Shown here: piece after piece, positions 56,636 to 59,904 of the stretch
Layout of the letters: every line of letters starts with the position of its first letter
Numbering within the stretch: position 1 is the stretch's first letter
DNA from: Gammaproteobacteria bacterium
GTDB taxonomy: Bacteria; Pseudomonadota; Gammaproteobacteria; Competibacterales; Competibacteraceae
DNA: 59,904 nucleotides
Reading direction: 5' to 3'
Assembly: GCA_024234995.1 (NCBI GenBank)
Contig: JACKNF010000018.1
Location: 1-59,904, forward strand
Translations under genes and position numbers: made by a program
Notes under the pieces: generated by a model
The model's input: the letters and a program-made list of their open reading frames with translations, nothing else
Told to the model about the DNA's origin: nothing
Database searches by the model: none

Positions 56636-57479
56636 CGCGACAATTAAAATATTTCTTGCCCATGGTGACCCAAAGCGGTTACGAACCGCAGAGGTATCAA
56701 ACTGGACGGGTAAAGCGGTCGCAGGCCCTCGAACAGAATTCGACAGTATTCTTGCTCGCGAAGAGGCAGCGAATGCAGGCGTGTACTTTCTTACGGGCAT
56801 TGATACCGAAACGGGAAAGCAAGCTCTTTATATTGGAGAGGCTGAGTCAATTAAGGATCGCCTCAAAACCCATCTTGAAAAGGACTTTTGGAATCAAATT
56901 GTCTTCTTTACAAGCAAAGACGAGAACCTGACCAAAGCACATATTCGATTTTTGGAAGGCCGCCTTATAGACCAAGCAAAACAATCTGGGCGTGCTGTTC
57001 TGAAGAATGCACAATCTAGCGGCGCGAAGCTCCCTGAGTCTGACAGAGAAGATATGGAGGTGTTCTTGGAGAAAATGCAGCAACTGCTCCCAGCACTCGG
57101 TGTAGAGGCTCTAGTCCCTACTGCCGCAACAAAAACCAATTCTGGTTCGTACAAAATGCTCTTCTGCGAGCTAAAGGGGCTGAAGGCATCTGGCTACTTA
57201 ACCCCAAACGGAATTGTTGTGGTTTCTGGCTCCCATGCCGTATTACAGGAGCGTGATTCAGCCAAAAAGTACCCGTGGATCATGGTGCTACGACAGAAGC
57301 TAAAAGATGATGGCTCCCTTGTTCCTGAGGGCCAGCGATTGCTTTTCACAAAAGATACGGAATTTACGAGTCCAAGCACTGCGGCTGCGGTTATCTACGG
57401 AGGAACAGCCAATGGACTGACTGCATGGAAGAACGCACAAGGCAAATCCCTTAAAGACACCGAATCCGTTAACAAGTAG
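56628..57479 (+). CDS. GIY-YIG nuclease-like protein with DUF4357
   Basis: A 283-residue protein. Residues about 48-130 form a GIY-YIG domain: GVYFLTGID and the ALYIGEAESIKDRLKTH segment (Gly-Glu-Ala-Glu, Arg), with a downstream Glu in FLEGRLIDQA. The C-terminal 90 residues are DUF4357 (GYLTPNGIVVVSGSHAV ... NGLTAWKNAQGKSL), seen in mobile and defence-linked proteins. The start at 56628 gives a clean N-terminus; a start at 56613 would lie in the toxin stub. AT-rich composition suits acquired DNA. Neighbours are the dead toxin-antitoxin pair and a DUF1801 gene. Confidence 0.82.
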   Translation: MASATIKIFLAHGDPKRLRTAEVSNWTGKAVAGPRTEFDSILAREEAANAGVYFLTGIDTETGKQALYIGEAESIKDRLKTHLEKDFWNQIVFFTSKDENLTKAHIRFLEGRLIDQAKQSGRAVLKNAQSSGAKLPESDREDMEVFLEKMQQLLPALGVEALVPTAATKTNSGSYKMLFCELKGLKASGYLTPNGIVVVSGSHAVLQERDSAKKYPWIMVLRQKLKDDGSLVPEGQRLLFTKDTEFTSPSTAAAVIYGGTANGLTAWKNAQGKSLKDTESVNK

Positions 57480-57509
57480 GCCGCACTGATCCATCGGGAG
57501 AGAAACAAC

Positions 57510-57887
57510 TTGCCAAGCGTTGATGTCGAAACCTTTATGAAGCAACTTGATCATCCATTCAAAGCCGAGATAAACCGGCTACGGGTGGCGATTATGGGCA
57601 TCGACCCGAAAATCTCAGAAGAGATAAAGTGGAATGCGCCAAGCTTCAAAATCAAAGAGCACTTCGCAACTTTTAAACTACACCCTCCCAAGAGCATACA
57701 AATTGTTCTCCATACAGGCGCAAAGCCAAAGGCGCCGCAAAAGCCGTTTACTTTGGATGACCCGCATCAGTTGCTCAAGTGGCCAGCTATTGACCGCTGC
57801 ATGCTAACACTCCAATCGCCGGACCAAGCAGCAAAATTAGAGAAAGTAGTGATTAAGATGGTAAAAGAGTGGATTCAGCAGCTTTAG
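57510..57887 (+). CDS. DUF1801 (YdhG-like) family protein
   Basis: A 125-residue DUF1801 protein: VETFMKQLDHPFKAEINRLR, EEIKWNAPSFKI, and the C-terminal LLKWPAIDRCMLTL segment. These small proteins are common in cassettes and near mobile regions; their role is unknown. TTG at 57510 has GGGAG about eight bases before it; the first internal ATG is nine codons on and would cut the family's N-terminus. It starts 30 bases after the GIY-YIG gene, so both may be one two-gene cassette. Confidence 0.8.
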   Translation: MPSVDVETFMKQLDHPFKAEINRLRVAIMGIDPKISEEIKWNAPSFKIKEHFATFKLHPPKSIQIVLHTGAKPKAPQKPFTLDDPHQLLKWPAIDRCMLTLQSPDQAAKLEKVVIKMVKEWIQQL

Positions 57888-57944
57888 AAATAAAATTATC
57901 AAAATATCAAATTTTTATCGGCCTTCTGTCAATAGAGGTAATCG

Positions 57945-57967
57945 TCTTATCCGCCGCCCTGTTAGAA
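57945..57967 (+). other. Partial attC site (right half), type A
   Basis: TTATCCGCCGCCCTGTTAGAA here matches the right end of attC-like site A (TTATCCGCCGCCCCGTTAGAT at 52786-52806) at 19 of 21 bases. No matching left half precedes it. Confidence 0.5.
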
Positions 57968-57986
57968 CTTCAGAATGGAGATCGAA

Positions 57987-58451
57987 ATGGTAGAGAGATT
58001 AAAAGTCACTGATTCCGAAAATTATTGGGAGCTTAGTGGAGAATCGGTTTTAAACGCAGCAATAATTCCAGAAAAACCGAAATCTAACGAAGCCACACTC
58101 ATTCGATTAACGCATTCAAATTCATATTGCCCGATTGACGGCGTAAATTTCTATATTCGGATTGGTGATCCAAGTAATCCTACGCAATTCAATGATCTTG
58201 ACTCCCATAATGACTGGAGCGAATTGAAGCTGATTGAAGAGCTGGTGCTTATAAATGAGGAGGAAGTACTACGTTCAGAAATGAAAGCGCCTTTGGCGAT
58301 GGATGAGGAAATGCCTTGGGATGCAACGTTTGAAACAAAAATGAATATACCTGAAGGTGATCATCTCATTGAGATCAAAGTTATTTGTCCCAGCGGATTC
58401 ATGCCGTCAGGGGTGATTTCAGATTGGCGGGTTTCATCAAGCGAATCATAG
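57987..58451 (+). CDS. Hypothetical cassette protein
   Basis: A 154-residue acidic protein that I do not recognise. The sequence alternates beta-strand-like segments (YWELSGESVLNAAII, GVNFYIRIGD, EGDHLIEIKVICPSG) with Glu/Asp-rich loops, and has no signal peptide or membrane segment. It follows the half attC and its end abuts an attC relic, so it is probably a cassette gene. The ATG at 57987 has GGAG six bases before it; one four codons upstream lacks a site. Confidence 0.55.
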   Translation: MVERLKVTDSENYWELSGESVLNAAIIPEKPKSNEATLIRLTHSNSYCPIDGVNFYIRIGDPSNPTQFNDLDSHNDWSELKLIEELVLINEEEVLRSEMKAPLAMDEEMPWDATFETKMNIPEGDHLIEIKVICPSGFMPSGVISDWRVSSSES

Positions 58452-58454
58452 CCC

Positions 58455-58520
58455 TGGCAAGCTGTTCAGGCCGTTCGCTGTGCTCGCTCGAACGCCTGGC
58501 GCGCCGCTCCGTTCGACGCC
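58455..58520 (+). other. attC relic (left half)
   Basis: GGCAAGCTGTTCAGGCCGTTCGCTGTGCTCG... resembles the left half of attC D (AACAAGGCGTTCAAGCCGCTCGCTATGCTCG) with scattered changes, but there is no conserved AAC core and no right end. Confidence 0.45.
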
Positions 58521-58612
58521 TATACGCCGGGTGAACCGCAAAAGGTTCCTCTGGCCGGAAAGCGTTCATCGATCCGCCGAAGCGAGGGAGTGGTGAACGT
58601 CCATATTCCTGA

Positions 58613-58756
58613 ATGCTGATCTTCCTCAAATACATTTTCATCAACCCGCCAGATATGCAAAAGCTGGCAGTTGAGACAGTGCTCAAACAAGCGGAGATGC
58701 TGACAAATGAGTTTGCCAGCGGTGCAGTAAATGGCTCATCAGGCGCTGCACTCTAG
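58613..58756 (+). pseudogene. Possible remnant of a type I restriction subunit or similar, 47 residues
   Basis: A short frame reads FINPPDMQKLAVETVLKQAE followed by MLTNEF and a stop. The helical VETVLKQAEML segment resembles the extreme C-terminal region of HsdR-type subunits, but it is too short to be sure. No start or upstream domain is present. Confidence 0.25.
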
Positions 58757-58765
58757 CTTCACGTT

Positions 58766-59047
58766 ATGGCATCAAATGATAGCAAGATCCGGTTCGCAGA
58801 AATCGATTTTAAGTTTCAGAATGCCTGCGGAATCACGGTGAAAGGTTGCCGTGGAAATTATGCGAGGATATTCTGCATGACGGCATTGACAACTATTGAG
58901 TTTGCAAAAGATATTCATACGTTCAAGCGATTGGCTGATCCAGAGGGAATTGCCAAACCGGTTCGTTATCCAGCCTCTGATGCATTCCGTTTTACAACGG
59001 GAATGGCATTATTGGCCGGTGGTGGCGTCTCGATTTGCAAAACATAA
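58766..59047 (+). CDS. Hypothetical protein, 93 residues
   Basis: An open frame of 93 codons that ends three bases before the Ada-like gene. The C-terminal half (EFAKDIHTFKRLADPEG, then PVRYPASDAFRFTTGMALLAGGG) reads like a genuine protein, but I do not recognise it and the N-terminal half is less convincing, so it may be a gene fragment. No strong ribosome binding site precedes the ATG. Confidence 0.35.
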   Translation: MASNDSKIRFAEIDFKFQNACGITVKGCRGNYARIFCMTALTTIEFAKDIHTFKRLADPEGIAKPVRYPASDAFRFTTGMALLAGGGVSICKT

Positions 59048-59050
59048 GTA

Positions 59051-59899
59051 ATGGACTCATTCAGCATGTCTGATGATTATGAGCGGATTGCCCACGCCAT
59101 TGATTTTATTCGCAGCCATGCGGGTAAACAGCCAACGCTGGCAGAGGTGGCTGCTCAAGTGTATTTGAGTGAATATCATTTTCAGCGGTTATTCAGCCGC
59201 TGGGCAGGCGTCACACCAAAGCGGTATTTACAAGTGTTAACGCTGGAACGGGCAAAGCAGTTGCTTCAAGAGCACCGCCTGTCGGCACTGAGCGCCAGTT
59301 ACGAAGTGGGATTAAGCAGTAGTTCGCGGCTGTATGATCATTTTGTGCAAATAGAAGCGGTCACACCTTCAGAGTATCGGCAAAAGGGACGAGATCTGAC
59401 CATTGTGTTTGGCTATCATGAAACTCCCTATGGTTTGGCTTTTGTCGCACAAACATCACGAGGCGTATGCCAGTTTGATTTTGTTGAGCGCACTGCAACG
59501 GAAGAACCCCTTCACCGTTTGACGCAAAGCTGGAGCAATGCGGATATCCGGGAAAATAACGCTCAAACTGCAAGAATCATCGAATTGCTGTTTTCACAGC
59601 AGCATGCCCATACGGCGCCTTTGTCATTGTGGGTGCGCGGCACCAATTTTCAGCTTAATGTATGGCGGGCATTGCTGAAATTACAGCCAGGAGAAGTCGC
59701 ATCTTACCGTGGCATCGCGCATACAATCGGCCATCCCAAAGCATCCCGGGCCGTGGGTACGGCAATAGGCTCTAATCCTGCCGCGCTCATTATTCCTTGC
59801 CATCGGGTGCTGAAGCAGACCGGTGAGCTTGGCGGTTATCGCTGGGGTGAAAGACGCAAACATGCCATCTTGGCAAGAGAAGCCGCCTATTGTGAGTAA
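59051..59899 (+). CDS. Ada-like AraC regulator fused to O6-alkylguanine-DNA alkyltransferase
   Basis: A 282-residue fusion. Residues 8-110 are an AraC-type double helix-turn-helix (PTLAEVAAQVYLSEYHFQRLF, RLYDHFVQIEAVTPSEYR). Residues 115-280 are an alkyltransferase with FQLNVWRALLKLQPGEVASY, then the acceptor Cys250 in IIPCHRV and the GGYRWG loop. The N-terminal zinc/phosphotriester domain of E. coli Ada is missing, as in many shortened Ada proteins, so it should repair alkylated guanine but may not sense phosphotriesters. The gene ends five bases before the end of the window. It is the first clearly chromosomal-type gene after the cassette cluster. Confidence 0.9.
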   Translation: MDSFSMSDDYERIAHAIDFIRSHAGKQPTLAEVAAQVYLSEYHFQRLFSRWAGVTPKRYLQVLTLERAKQLLQEHRLSALSASYEVGLSSSSRLYDHFVQIEAVTPSEYRQKGRDLTIVFGYHETPYGLAFVAQTSRGVCQFDFVERTATEEPLHRLTQSWSNADIRENNAQTARIIELLFSQQHAHTAPLSLWVRGTNFQLNVWRALLKLQPGEVASYRGIAHTIGHPKASRAVGTAIGSNPAALIIPCHRVLKQTGELGGYRWGERRKHAILAREAAYCE

Positions 59900-59904
59900 A
59901 GCCA

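Overview
The window looks like a chromosomal segment of a gammaproteobacterium. The evidence is gene order and family type: a phosphomannomutase tail followed by argB, a dapF-DUF484 pair, engB next to a cytochrome c4, tldD/pmbA, a quinolone-sensitive-type parC, and a fructose PTS with a fused IIA-HPr-EI protein. The mix of an NADPH:ferredoxin/PFOR module, lactate oxidation genes, fructose PTS and many small repeats would suit a Competibacter-like (glycogen-accumulating) lineage. That placement is inference from gene content only; there is no rRNA or tRNA here to test it.

Layout. 1-8.8 kb: argB, a lutABC lactate-oxidation operon running into recB, then a CYTH phosphatase and an L,D-transpeptidase. 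9-15.9 kb: an orphan secreted glycosidase-like protein, a gene remnant, a four-gene signalling operon on the minus strand (PAS histidine kinase, receiver, receiver-PP2C phosphatase, STAS protein) and a diheme cytochrome c. 16-24.5 kb: engB, then DUF484, dapF and an exosortase-type PLP decarboxylase on the minus strand, then an overlapping FecR/LysM and CHASE2-PAS-GGDEF-EAL pair. 25-28.5 kb: parC and a quinone reductase, with two tandem sibling small-RNA genes between them. 28.8-35.3 kb: a flavin/Fe-S NADPH oxidoreductase, a pyruvate:ferredoxin oxidoreductase and a dihydroorotate-dehydrogenase-like protein, with REP-like hairpins between the genes and a strong terminator after them. 35.4-45.2 kb: tldD, pmbA, comB and the fruBKA operon with a LacI-type operator. 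Between comB and fruA is a duplicated terminator block carrying a possible 23-residue reading frame.

45.3-52.1 kb: a zinc phospholipase-like gene behind a secreted EEP-like/PPC-repeat protein, then a sugar ABC transporter operon wrecked by an intact IS4-family element. The element has perfect 22-bp inverted repeats. One end lies in the solute-binding-protein gene and the other in the ATPase gene, so the permease genes are gone.

52.6-58.5 kb: a cluster of integron attC sites without a visible integrase. It carries cassette-like genes (DUF4238, NTF2-like, reversed vapBC, alpha/beta hydrolase, GIY-YIG/DUF4357, DUF1801, an unknown), a dead toxin-antitoxin pair and other fragments. The window ends with an Ada-like AraC/methyltransferase fusion.

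The strongest candidates for something undescribed are the two tandem sibling sRNAs at 27.24-27.51 kb and the short transcription unit at 39.4-39.6 kb. The integrase-less cassette cluster and the IS-driven loss of a sugar transporter are the main signs of genome rearrangement.
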